In this document: piece after piece, positions 28,429-36,099 of the stretch
How positions within the stretch are numbered: the stretch's first letter is position 1
Layout: each line of letters begins with the position of its first letter
Source: Flavobacterium aquatile LMG 4008 = ATCC 11947
GTDB lineage: Bacteria > Bacteroidota > Bacteroidia > Flavobacteriales > Flavobacteriaceae
DNA: 64,000 bases
Assembly (NCBI RefSeq): GCF_000757385.1
Contig: NZ_JRHH01000002.1
Coordinates: forward strand, 496,001 to 560,000
Direction: 5' to 3'
Made by a program: the position numbers and the translations under genes
Notes under the pieces: generated by a model
Told to the model about the DNA's origin: nothing
The model's database searches: none
Seen by the model: only the letters and a program-made list of their open reading frames with translations

Positions 28429-28857
28429 ATGAAAGAAAAAAAACAAAATAAATACGATAAAGCTTATTTAAGAATCGCATCCGAATGGAGTAAACTTTCT
28501 TATTGCAAACGAAAACAAGTTGGCGCAATAATTGTAAGAGATAGAATGATAATCTCCGATGGTTACAACGGAACGCCATCTGGTTTTGAAAATTGCTGTG
28601 AAGATAATGAAGGTTTAACACAATGGTATGTGCTTCATGCCGAGGCAAATGCAATACTAAAAGTAGCGCGTTCTACACAATCATGTGAGAATGCAACTCT
28701 TTATATTACACTTTCACCATGCAAAGAATGTAGCAAATTAATTCATCAATCAGGAATAAAACGTGTCGTTTACAAAGAAGGTTATAAAGATATGTCGGGC
28801 ATTGATTTTTTAATAAAAGCCGGAATCGAAGTAGATAAAATTGAAGATTTAGAATAA
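28429..28857 (+). CDS. dCMP deaminase (ComEB-like)
   Basis: Zinc deaminase that turns dCMP into dUMP for thymidylate synthesis. I use the ATG at 28429 (MKEKKQNKYDK, 142 residues) since the longer frame starts at GTG inside the repeat-flanked leader. The zinc motif is complete: HAEANAIL near residue 75 with catalytic Glu, then SPCKECSKLI. N-terminal SKLSYCKRKQVGAIIV and the GYNGTPSGFENC loop match deoxycytidylate deaminases. It probably shares a transcript with the S41 gene 85 bases downstream or has the promoter near 28890. Confidence 0.92.
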   Translation: MKEKKQNKYDKAYLRIASEWSKLSYCKRKQVGAIIVRDRMIISDGYNGTPSGFENCCEDNEGLTQWYVLHAEANAILKVARSTQSCENATLYITLSPCKECSKLIHQSGIKRVVYKEGYKDMSGIDFLIKAGIEVDKIEDLE

Positions 28858-28941
28858 ATTCCTTTATAAAAATAATAGCATATGTTTAACGTTTTAGCAT
28901 TAAAAACGTTTGTACTTTTGATTAGTTATTTACACTAATAA

Positions 28942-30516
28942 ATGAAAATAGATAAAGCATATATTCCGTTACTTTTTTTCTCGTGTGTCGCGATAGGAAT
29001 TGTTATTGGTGGATTACTAAATTTCCCAACATCAACAGCTTCTTTATCTAAAAACGACTATAAATCTAAACTCAATAAACTAATTAATTTTATTGATAAT
29101 GAATATGTTGACGATGTACAAACCGATTCAATAGTAGATTTAACTGTAACAAATATTTTGGCAAATTTAGATCCACATTCGGTTTATGTTCCGTCATCCG
29201 AGCAAGTTGCTGTGGCTGAAAGCATGAAAGGTGACTTCGTTGGAATTGGAGTAAATTTTTATACTTATAATGATACCATTGCAGTAATAAAACCCATCGC
29301 AAATGGTCCAGCAGAAAGAGCAGGAATTTTAGAAGGCGATCGAATTTTATATGCAGATAATTTTAAATTATTTGGTAAAGAAATTAAAAACGAAATACTT
29401 TACAGCAAATTAAAAGGCGAAAAAGATTCAGAAGTTACACTTACAATCTACAGAAAATCTGAAAAAAGGAGGTTTAAAATAAAAGTAAGACGTGATGTTA
29501 TTCCGATAAAAAGTGTTGATGTTGCTATCATGTTAAACAAAAATACGGGTTACATTAAAATAAATCGTTTTGCCGAAACTACAGGTCAAGAATTTAGAAA
29601 AGCTTTATCTAATCTAAAAATAGAAGGTGTAAATTCACTGATTATTGACTTACGAGAAAACGGTGGCGGATTTATGGAAATGGCTGTAGAAGTAGCCGAC
29701 GAATTACTAAAAGATAAAGAACTTATTGTCTTCACAAAAAACAAAAAAGGTAATATTGATAAAACATTTGCTACCCAAAAAGGTGATTTCGAAACCGGAA
29801 AAGTTGCTATTTTAATCGATGAAAATTCGGCTTCTGCAAGTGAGATTTTAGCAGGAGCAATTCAAGATAACGATAGAGGTTTAGTTTTTGGACGACGCTC
29901 TTTTGGGAAAGGATTGGTACAACGCGAAATGAATTTTGACGACGGTTCGGCAGTACGTTTAACCATCGCAAGATATTACACGCCAAGCGGAAGATCAATT
30001 CAAAAACCTTACGTGAAAGGCGATTCGGAAGAATATTATCAAGAATCAGAAGATCGTTTTGAAAGTGGAGAGTTATATGAAAAAGATAAAATAAAAATTG
30101 CCGATTCGTTAAAATTCAAAACCAAAAAAGGAAGAACTGTTTATGGCGGTGGCGGAATTACACCAGATATTTTCGTTCCACTAGAAGTTGCGCATGGCGA
30201 AGAAAGTTTAGAATATATTTTGCAAACAGGTATTGTTGGTCAATTTGTTTTTGAGCAACTAGACAAAAACAGAGATCAGTATAAAGGAATGAGTTTTTTG
30301 CATTTCCTAACTAAAATAGACAGTGATTTGTATGTGAATTCATTCGAAAAATTTCTGGCAAAATCAGGTTTAGAAATGAGTTTGACCAAAAACAAAGCTC
30401 TTGTAAGTCGCTACATAACAGCAGAATTTTCTCGACAATTATTTGGTGAAGACGAATACTATCAAATTGTTTTGAAAGAAGATAAAATGATAAAAAAAGT
30501 TTTAGAAAAACAGTAA
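28942..30516 (+). CDS. S41 family carboxy-terminal processing peptidase
   Basis: Periplasmic serine protease of 524 residues. An N-terminal membrane anchor (IPLLFFSCVAIGIVIGG) is followed by a PDZ domain (GDFVGIGVNFYTYNDTIAVIKP...AERAGILEGDRIL). The S41 catalytic domain has DENSASASEILAGAIQDNDR containing the nucleophile Ser and GRRSFGKGLVQ with the general-base Lys. These proteases trim C-termini of envelope proteins. A -7-like TACTTTTG lies at 28913, 22 bases before the ATG. It meets the next gene tail-to-tail. Confidence 0.93.
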   Translation: MKIDKAYIPLLFFSCVAIGIVIGGLLNFPTSTASLSKNDYKSKLNKLINFIDNEYVDDVQTDSIVDLTVTNILANLDPHSVYVPSSEQVAVAESMKGDFVGIGVNFYTYNDTIAVIKPIANGPAERAGILEGDRILYADNFKLFGKEIKNEILYSKLKGEKDSEVTLTIYRKSEKRRFKIKVRRDVIPIKSVDVAIMLNKNTGYIKINRFAETTGQEFRKALSNLKIEGVNSLIIDLRENGGGFMEMAVEVADELLKDKELIVFTKNKKGNIDKTFATQKGDFETGKVAILIDENSASASEILAGAIQDNDRGLVFGRRSFGKGLVQREMNFDDGSAVRLTIARYYTPSGRSIQKPYVKGDSEEYYQESEDRFESGELYEKDKIKIADSLKFKTKKGRTVYGGGGITPDIFVPLEVAHGEESLEYILQTGIVGQFVFEQLDKNRDQYKGMSFLHFLTKIDSDLYVNSFEKFLAKSGLEMSLTKNKALVSRYITAEFSRQLFGEDEYYQIVLKEDKMIKKVLEKQ

Positions 30517-30518
30517 AT

Positions 30519-31127
30519 TTATTTTCTAATCGAATCATGAGCTTGACTCGAAATTCCATTATTCCAAAGCGTTAAGATATCTGTTGCAACTGCAGCGCCA
30601 CTTCCGGCAGCAATTGCAAGCTGACTTCTGTGTCCAGCAAGAGTTCCAATTACATAAATTCCGTCGGTAACTTTGTGGTCATCATTCTTTAATTGAATGC
30701 GTTGTTTTTCGGCGATGGCTTTTTTGTGTGGTTCAACAAAGTGCATCAAACCTTCAATGGCAAACATATTCGAAGAGCCAATTCCAACAACAATGTTTTT
30801 AGTTTGGTACGAATTTTTATTTGTTACAACAATAAATTTTGGAAATTCACCTTCAATTTTTAGAACTTTCTCTTGTTCAATTTGTGCAACATGAGGATAT
30901 AAATTGTGAAGTTGTTCAATGCTTTCTGTCAATAACTCTGAACCTAGTTTTCCTGCTGGAATTCCGTATGCATTATTGAATAAAGCGTCTTGAAGCGATG
31001 AGGTTTTTTGGTGTGTAATGATTCCGATTTTTTTATCTTGAGCAAATAATTTGTTCTTAGCCGAACCTAAAATCAGTGCACAAGAAACTCCAGAAACACC
31101 GCCGCCAATAATTAAAACGTCAAACAT
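30519..31127 (-). CDS. Short FAD-dependent oxidoreductase (thioredoxin-reductase-like)
   Basis: A 202-residue protein with a dinucleotide-binding start (VLIIGGGVSGVSCALILG) and a second FAD-contacting stretch (TDGIYVIGTLAGHRSQLAIAAGSGAAVATDIL). It resembles the FAD half of thioredoxin-reductase-like proteins but is too short to contain a full NADPH domain and lacks a Cys-x2-Cys pair. It meets the S41 gene tail-to-tail with only 2 bases between stops. The frame is complete, so it looks like a genuinely small family member rather than a broken gene. Confidence 0.78.
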   Translation of the reverse strand: MFDVLIIGGGVSGVSCALILGSAKNKLFAQDKKIGIITHQKTSSLQDALFNNAYGIPAGKLGSELLTESIEQLHNLYPHVAQIEQEKVLKIEGEFPKFIVVTNKNSYQTKNIVVGIGSSNMFAIEGLMHFVEPHKKAIAEKQRIQLKNDDHKVTDGIYVIGTLAGHRSQLAIAAGSGAAVATDILTLWNNGISSQAHDSIRK

Positions 31128-31130
31128 TTA

Positions 31131-31331
31131 CTATTGATTTTTTAATTTATCTTCAATTTTTTTAGACATTTTGAAGATCAAAAGAATAAATACTGCACAG
31201 AATGCAGCAGCTATTCCAACTAAAGCAACAACGCTTTCACCTTCAAATGGATGATTGTAATCCAATAATGTGAAATTGAAAATAATTAATCCAATAGCTA
31301 GGAAAATTAATATGGTAGTGAAAATTTTCAT
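31131..31331 (-). CDS. Small membrane protein of unknown function
   Basis: A 66-residue protein with two predicted transmembrane stretches (IFTTILIFLAIGLIIFNFTLL and the VALVGIAAAFCAVFILLIF segment) and a short charged tail (KMSKKIEDKLKNQ). It stops 3 bases before the start of the FAD protein gene, so the two are translationally linked. No family can be named. Confidence 0.62.
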   Translation of the reverse strand: MKIFTTILIFLAIGLIIFNFTLLDYNHPFEGESVVALVGIAAAFCAVFILLIFKMSKKIEDKLKNQ

Positions 31332-31367
31332 TATAAGTAATTTGAAACAAAAATAGTAAAAATTGGT

Positions 31368-31946
31368 TTAAACAAACAATCCTTTAACATTAGCTGCAAA
31401 TAATTTAACAGCAATCGCTAATAGCACAACACCAAAGGTTTTTCTAATTACCCCAAGTCCGTTTTGACCTAACATTTTTTCAATTTTAGAAGACGATTTC
31501 AAAACAATGTAAACCAAAATTATATTTAAAATTATGGCAATTATAATATTTACAGCTGCAAATTGTGATCGGAGTGATAGTAACGTAGTCATCGTTCCAG
31601 CACCTGCAATTAAAGGAAACGCAAGCGGTACTATCGAAGCCGAACTTGCTTCTTCTTCCTTATAAATTCTAATTCCGAGAATCATTTCTAAAGCAAGAAA
31701 AAATAGCACAAACGAACCTGCTACTGCAAATGAGTTTACGTCAATTCCAATCAATTTCAATAATTCTTCTCCTACAAAAAGGAAGACTATCATTATAATT
31801 CCAGCAGTAACCGATGCTTTTTCCGATTCAATATGACCGAATTTTTGTCGCAAATCAACCACAATCGGAATAGTTCCAACGATATCAATTACGGCAAAAA
31901 GTACCATACTTATTGTAGCTATTTCTTTAATATCCATTCCAAACAT
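31368..31946 (-). CDS. MarC-family membrane protein
   Basis: Integral membrane protein of 192 residues with six hydrophobic segments. The N-terminal ATISMVLFAVIDIVGTIPIVVDL and the SIVPLAFPLIAGAGTMTTLLSL stretch are typical of MarC/UPF0056 proteins. Despite the name, no antibiotic role is established for the family. An in-frame ATG three codons in (MDIKEIA) may be the real start. It is followed by the two small genes at 31131 and 30519 in the same direction. Confidence 0.88.
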   Translation of the reverse strand: MFGMDIKEIATISMVLFAVIDIVGTIPIVVDLRQKFGHIESEKASVTAGIIMIVFLFVGEELLKLIGIDVNSFAVAGSFVLFFLALEMILGIRIYKEEEASSASIVPLAFPLIAGAGTMTTLLSLRSQFAAVNIIIAIILNIILVYIVLKSSSKIEKMLGQNGLGVIRKTFGVVLLAIAVKLFAANVKGLFV

Positions 31947-32089
31947 AACGCTTTCAAATTTTTTGCAAAGGTATTATATTAAAAAAGGTATAATTCTAAA
32001 GAATACGTTAATTTTCAGATAATTAAAGGTTACTATAAAAACATAAAAATCCGTTGTATCTTTGCACTCAATTTTAGTCTTATAAAAAA

Positions 32090-32662
32090 ATGTTTCAGTT
32101 AGGAAAAACCATAGTTTCAGAAGATATATTAGAAAAAGATTTCGTTTGCAATCTTTCGGCTTGTCACGGCGCATGTTGTGTTGATGGCGATGCTGGCGCG
32201 CCTTTGAGCGAAGAAGAAACTAAAATTCTAGAAGAAATTTATCCTAAAGTAAAACCATTTTTAAGAAAAGAAGGCATTGAAGCCATCGAACGTTTAGGAA
32301 CTTGGGTGAAAGGAACCGATCAAGATCTTGAAACGCCTTTAATAGACAATAAAGATTGTGCTTACGTAATTTTTGACGGAAAAACCGCACTTTGCGGAAT
32401 CGAACAAGCCTATAATCAAGGAATTATTTCTTGGAAAAAACCGGTTTCGTGTCATTTATACCCAATTCGTGTAAAAGATTTTACCGAGTTTGCAGCAGTA
32501 AATTATGATAAATGGGATATTTGTGACGATGCTTGTTCACTTGGAAAAGAACTTCAAGTGCCTGTTTATAAATTCGTCAAAGAAGCCTTAATTAGAAAAT
32601 TTGGCGAAGACTGGTATATGGAATTAGAAAAAGTAGCTGAGGACTTAAAAAGTGGGAAGTAA
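32090..32662 (+). CDS. DUF3109 family protein
   Basis: A 190-residue cytosolic protein with eight or more cysteines: [13 protein letters not shown] near residue 24, DCAYVIF, ALCGIE, and SCHLYPIR, followed by [10 protein letters not shown]. This cysteine arrangement is the hallmark of the DUF3109 (YkgJ-related) family and suggests a metal or iron-sulfur site. The function is unknown. A -7 box TATCTTTG at 32057 with a poor -33 element lies in front. Confidence 0.85.
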   Translation: MFQLGKTIVSEDILEKDFVCNLSACHGACCVDGDAGAPLSEEETKILEEIYPKVKPFLRKEGIEAIERLGTWVKGTDQDLETPLIDNKDCAYVIFDGKTALCGIEQAYNQGIISWKKPVSCHLYPIRVKDFTEFAAVNYDKWDICDDACSLGKELQVPVYKFVKEALIRKFGEDWYMELEKVAEDLKSGK

Positions 32663-32663
32663 T

Positions 32664-32912
32664 TTATTCTTGATTATTTATTAATTTTTCAATATAAATT
32701 CTACTCTTCATTTTTTTAATTTTCATTTCTCGTTGGTAGGCTTCACTTCTGGTATTATATTCTTCGGAATATTTTAATTCCCAATCTTTAGCAGTTTTTG
32801 TAAATTTACTTCTACTATTTAAATGATCTTCAAGTCTTTTTTCAATATCTTGACAAGATCCTACATAATATTTATTAAGTGATTTTGAGAATATTATATA
32901 AATATAAAACAT
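32664..32912 (-). CDS. GIY-YIG nuclease-family small protein
   Basis: An 82-residue protein from the ATG at 32912 (MFYIYIIFSKSLNKYYVGSC), with the GIY-YIG-type core YIYIIFS...YYVGSC, a DIEKRLEDH helix and the Arg/Glu region SEAYQREMKIKK. Stand-alone copies like this are common in flavobacteria (UvrC-N-terminal-like, endonuclease-related), usually of unknown role. The frame runs on upstream through the tRNA gene to 33062, which I reject as coding. It lies 38 bases downstream of the tRNA and could be read from the tRNA promoter. Confidence 0.8.
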   Translation of the reverse strand: MFYIYIIFSKSLNKYYVGSCQDIEKRLEDHLNSRSKFTKTAKDWELKYSEEYNTRSEAYQREMKIKKMKSRIYIEKLINNQE

Positions 32913-32949
32913 AATTATAAATAAAAAACACCCAAATTTGAGTGTTTTG

Positions 32950-33023
32950 TGGAGAATACCGGAGTCGAACCGGTTACCTCTTGCCTGCCAGGCAAGCGCT
33001 CTAGCCAAATGAGCTAATCCCCC
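32950..33023 (-). tRNA. tRNA-Ala (anticodon GGC)
   Basis: On the minus strand a 74-base cloverleaf can be drawn: acceptor 5' GGGGGAT pairs with ATTCTCC, the anticodon arm CTTGC-CTGGCAG-GCAAG displays GGC, and the T arm has GGTTCGACTCC. The G3-U70 pair, the main alanine identity element, is present. The discriminator base is A and CCA is not encoded. Its first 27 bases are repeated just upstream at 33068-33096. Confidence 0.93.
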
Positions 33024-33067
33024 AAGTTTATTATTGAATTGGTCGCCTTCCCGATTTTTCATCGGGA

Positions 33068-33096
33068 CGCTCTAGCCAAATGAGCTAATCCCCCAA
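33068..33096 (-). pseudogene. 5' fragment of tRNA-Ala
   Basis: An exact 29-base copy of 32997-33025 (minus-strand bases 1-27 of the tRNA plus two flanking bases). It ends abruptly before the anticodon arm, so it cannot fold into a tRNA. Between fragment and intact gene lies a CCCGAT/ATCGGG hairpin. This is probably a relic of a tandem tRNA pair or of a recombination event at the locus. Confidence 0.85.
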
Positions 33097-33204
33097 TTTT
33101 TTTTCAAAAGTACAATTATTATTTAAAAATCTTCAAAAAAATTACTTTGTTTCTACATCGTCTTTTACTCCTTAATTTTTATTAATTTTGCTTAAAATTA
33201 TATC

Positions 33205-33654
33205 ATGAGTAAAATCAGAATTACAAAGCAGTTTTCATTTGAAACAGGTCATGCACTTTATGGCTACGACGGAAAATGTAAAAATGTTCACGGACACAGT
33301 TATAAACTATCGGTAACCGTTATCGGAACGCCAATTACAGACAATTCCAATGTGAAATTCGGAATGGTAATCGATTTTACAGATTTAAAGAAAATTGTCC
33401 GCGAAGAAATTGTAGATCTATTCGATCACGCCACGGTTTTCAATAAAAACACACCACATGTAGAGTTGGCTCAAGAATTAAAAAATCGTGGGCATCATGT
33501 TATTTTAGTCGATTATCAACCAACTAGCGAAAATATGGTAATTGATTTTGCCAAGAAAATCCAAGATAGATTACCCAACGATATTCAATTACATTCCTTA
33601 AAATTGCAAGAAACTGAAAGCTCTTTTGCCGAATGGTATGCTTCTGATAATTAA
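33205..33654 (+). CDS. queD: 6-carboxytetrahydropterin synthase (QueD/PTPS family)
   Basis: Second enzyme of the queuosine/7-deazaguanine pathway, acting on dihydroneopterin triphosphate. The 149-residue protein has the zinc ligands in FSFETGHALYGYDGKCKNVHGHSY (His in GHA and HGH) and the catalytic Cys of KCKNVHGH. DFTDLKKIVREEI and LQETESSFAEWY, with the Glu that binds pterin, complete the family signature. Some members have other pterin roles, but this length and motif set suit QueD. Repeat copy 5 begins 6 bases after the stop. Confidence 0.9.
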   Translation: MSKIRITKQFSFETGHALYGYDGKCKNVHGHSYKLSVTVIGTPITDNSNVKFGMVIDFTDLKKIVREEIVDLFDHATVFNKNTPHVELAQELKNRGHHVILVDYQPTSENMVIDFAKKIQDRLPNDIQLHSLKLQETESSFAEWYASDN

Positions 33655-33659
33655 AATTT

Positions 33660-33757
33660 TTAGTAGCGAATGGCTCGGGATATTTCAGTAAATGTCTTTC
33701 CGGCTTTTGTTACAATACAAGCAGAAAAAGCTTGTATTTTCTCGACAATCCGGGCTA
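33660..33757 (+). repeat. Dispersed intergenic element, copy 5 (type A)
   Basis: Begins TTAGTAGCGAATGGCTCGGG, has TTACAATACAAGCAG with a hairpin ACAAGC/GCTTGT and ends ACAATCCGGGCTA. It starts 6 bases after the queD stop in the same orientation. Confidence 0.75.
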
Positions 33758-33835
33758 TCTATTGATGTGTGTTGAATATTTATAAACTTTTGGGCAATCA
33801 TTTTTTGAGAAGTATAAATTAAGAATTCCATCCAT

Positions 33836-33922
33836 TTTTGTCATTTTGATCCCGAAGTTTCGGGCGAGAAATCACATAAGTTACTAGCGAAATGCGACTT
33901 CTAGTTACTCGAAATGACAAAA
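33836..33922. repeat. Inverted dispersed repeat (type B)
   Basis: Terminal inverted repeats TTTTGTCATTTTGA (33836-33849) and TCGAAATGACAAAA (33909-33922), 13 of 14 bases matching, enclose about 60 bases that contain a short CCCGAAGTTTCGGG palindrome. It lies between queD and lpxH, about 80 bases after repeat copy 5. No coding frame is present; it looks like a small non-autonomous repeat. Confidence 0.75.
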
Positions 33923-34014
33923 TATAAAAGTTAGGACAATCAAAAATCTATTTTCTTTACTCTATATTGTATTCTCTTTTTTCTCTCTTCCCAAAAAATC
34001 ACTATTTTTACCAA

Positions 34015-34764
34015 ATGTCAAACAAAAAAATCTATTTCGCTTCCGACCAACATTTTGGTGCTCCAACTCCAGAAGCTAGTTTTCCGCGTGAGCAAAAATT
34101 TGTGGCTTGGCTTGATGAAGTGAAAAAAGATGCCGAAGCCATTTTTCTTCTTGGTGATTTATTCGATTTTTGGTTCGAATATAAAACGGTTGTTCCAAAA
34201 GGATTTGTTAGAGTTTTAGGGAAATTAGCCGAAATTAGAGATAGCGGAATTCCAATTTATTTCTTCGTAGGAAACCACGATTTATGGATGAACGATTATT
34301 TCGAAAAAGAATTGAATATTCCAGTCTATCACGACAACAAAGAATTCACTTTCAATAATAAAACCTTCTTAATTGGTCATGGCGACGGAAAAGGTCCAGG
34401 CGATAAAGGTTATAAACGCATGAAAAAGGTGTTCACCAACCCATTGTCAAAATGGATTTTTCGTTGGTTGCATCCCGATATTGGTGTGAAATTAGCGCAA
34501 TATCTTTCTGTAAAAAACAAATTAATTTCCGGTGCCGAAGATGTAAAATATTTAGGAGAAGACAATGAATGGTTAGTACAATATTCTAAGCGAAAATTAG
34601 AAACTAAGCATTACAATTACTTAGTTTTTGGACACAGACATTTACCTATGATTCTTGAAGTTGGTGAAAATGCGCATTACGTAAATCTCGGTGATTGGAT
34701 TGGTTATTTTACGTATGGTGTTTTTGATGGAGAGAAATTGGAGTTAAAAACTTATTCCAATTAA
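34015..34764 (+). CDS. lpxH: UDP-2,3-diacylglucosamine diphosphatase
   Basis: Lipid A pathway enzyme that cuts UDP-2,3-diacylglucosamine. I use the ATG at 34015 (MSNKKIYFASDQHFGAP, 249 residues). Calcineurin-like phosphoesterase ligands are seen in order: SDQHFGAP, LLGDLFDFWFE, VGNHDLWMND, IGHGDGKGPGDKGYKRMKK (LpxH-type stretch) and FGHRHLP. It converges with the MFS gene, overlapping by 4 bases. Confidence 0.92.
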   Translation: MSNKKIYFASDQHFGAPTPEASFPREQKFVAWLDEVKKDAEAIFLLGDLFDFWFEYKTVVPKGFVRVLGKLAEIRDSGIPIYFFVGNHDLWMNDYFEKELNIPVYHDNKEFTFNNKTFLIGHGDGKGPGDKGYKRMKKVFTNPLSKWIFRWLHPDIGVKLAQYLSVKNKLISGAEDVKYLGEDNEWLVQYSKRKLETKHYNYLVFGHRHLPMILEVGENAHYVNLGDWIGYFTYGVFDGEKLELKTYSN

Positions 34765-36029
34765 TCACCATTCTCCAACGCTTCAACGTCTTTTTCTAAA
34801 TCTAATTTTCTAAAATTAGGTAGCGCAATTGCAGTTGTTGTAACGGTTACTAAAGTCATAATTCCGCCGAAAACTACTGCGTTTACAACGCCCATAAGTT
34901 TGGCTGTAACACCACTTTCAAAAGCACCAAGCTCATTAGAAGAACCCACAAAAATAGAATTTACTGACGAAACGCGACCGCGCATGTGATCGGGTGTGTG
35001 CAATTGTAAAATGGTATTTCGTATTACAACCGAAACGCCATCAACAATTCCGCTGAGGAATAATGCAAGTACAGATAGCCAAAAATATTCTGATAATCCG
35101 AAGACAATCATGCAAATTCCGAAGAGAAATATTGCGGTTAATAATTTTATTCCAGCTTTTTTATTCAACGAAATGTAAGCTGACAAAACCATGGTGATGA
35201 TTGCTCCAACGGCTGGCGCGGCACGTAAAATACCGAAACCTTCGGAACCAACTTTTAGAATATCTTGTGCAAATATTGGAAGTAAAGCCATCGCGCCACC
35301 AAATAAAACGGCAAACATGTCTAAAGATAATGCACCCAAAATGGTTTTATTTTTGAAAACAAATTTGACGCCTTCTTTCAAACTTTGAAATATAGGTTCG
35401 CCAATTTTTGGGTTCAAAATAGGTTTTGCTGCAATTTGAGTTAGTAGAATTAACGCCATTAATGAAAATCCAAAAACCAAACACATCGACCAATGAACTC
35501 CCATAAAACTGATTGAAAATCCGGCTAAAGCTGGGCCAAACATCGCGCCCATTTGCCACACAGAACTACTCCAAGTAGAAGCATTTGGATATACTTTTTT
35601 AGGAACGATTAACGATAAAAGTGAGAAAACGGTTGGACCAATAAACGAACGAACTAATCCGCCAAGGAAAACCAAAGCGTAGATAATATATAAGGTTGTG
35701 TTTAAGGAAAGATGCGTAGTTATGGACGGAACGGTAATCAAAAATAATCCTAAACTAACTACCGAAAATCCTAAAATGCATTTTATTAAAAGACTTTTTT
35801 TCTCGCTTTGATCTACAATATGACCTGCAAATAACGCCATTGAAACAGCCGGAATAATTTCCATCAAACCAATAATTCCTAATGAAAGCGGATCTTTTGT
35901 CAAGCTATAAACTTCCCATTCGATAATTACAAACTGCATTGACCAAGCAAAAACCATTGCAAATCGCATCAATAAAAAGAAATTGAATTCCTTAAATCGT
36001 AATGCTGCATACGGATCATTTTTTTTCAT
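34761..36029 (-). CDS. MFS transporter
   Basis: A 422-residue polytopic membrane protein with about twelve hydrophobic segments and the MFS inter-helix loop AGHIVDQSEKKSLL in the first half. It belongs to the EntS/MFS_3-like exporters (LRFKEFNFFLLMRFAMVFAWSMQ). Substrate unknown. The 3' end overlaps lpxH by 4 bases; the upstream gene recJ is 70 bases away and points the same way. Confidence 0.88.
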   Translation of the reverse strand: MKKNDPYAALRFKEFNFFLLMRFAMVFAWSMQFVIIEWEVYSLTKDPLSLGIIGLMEIIPAVSMALFAGHIVDQSEKKSLLIKCILGFSVVSLGLFLITVPSITTHLSLNTTLYIIYALVFLGGLVRSFIGPTVFSLLSLIVPKKVYPNASTWSSSVWQMGAMFGPALAGFSISFMGVHWSMCLVFGFSLMALILLTQIAAKPILNPKIGEPIFQSLKEGVKFVFKNKTILGALSLDMFAVLFGGAMALLPIFAQDILKVGSEGFGILRAAPAVGAIITMVLSAYISLNKKAGIKLLTAIFLFGICMIVFGLSEYFWLSVLALFLSGIVDGVSVVIRNTILQLHTPDHMRGRVSSVNSIFVGSSNELGAFESGVTAKLMGVVNAVVFGGIMTLVTVTTTAIALPNFRKLDLEKDVEALENGD

Positions 36030-36099
36030 AAAACTTATTTAGAAGTCCTTTTGTTAGCGACTGCAAAAGTAAATAAAAATTATGGCATCAATTTTAGAT

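Noticed and set aside
32913..33062. N-terminal extension of the GIY-YIG gene
   Set aside because: It would read straight through the tRNA-Ala gene and the family start is at 32912.
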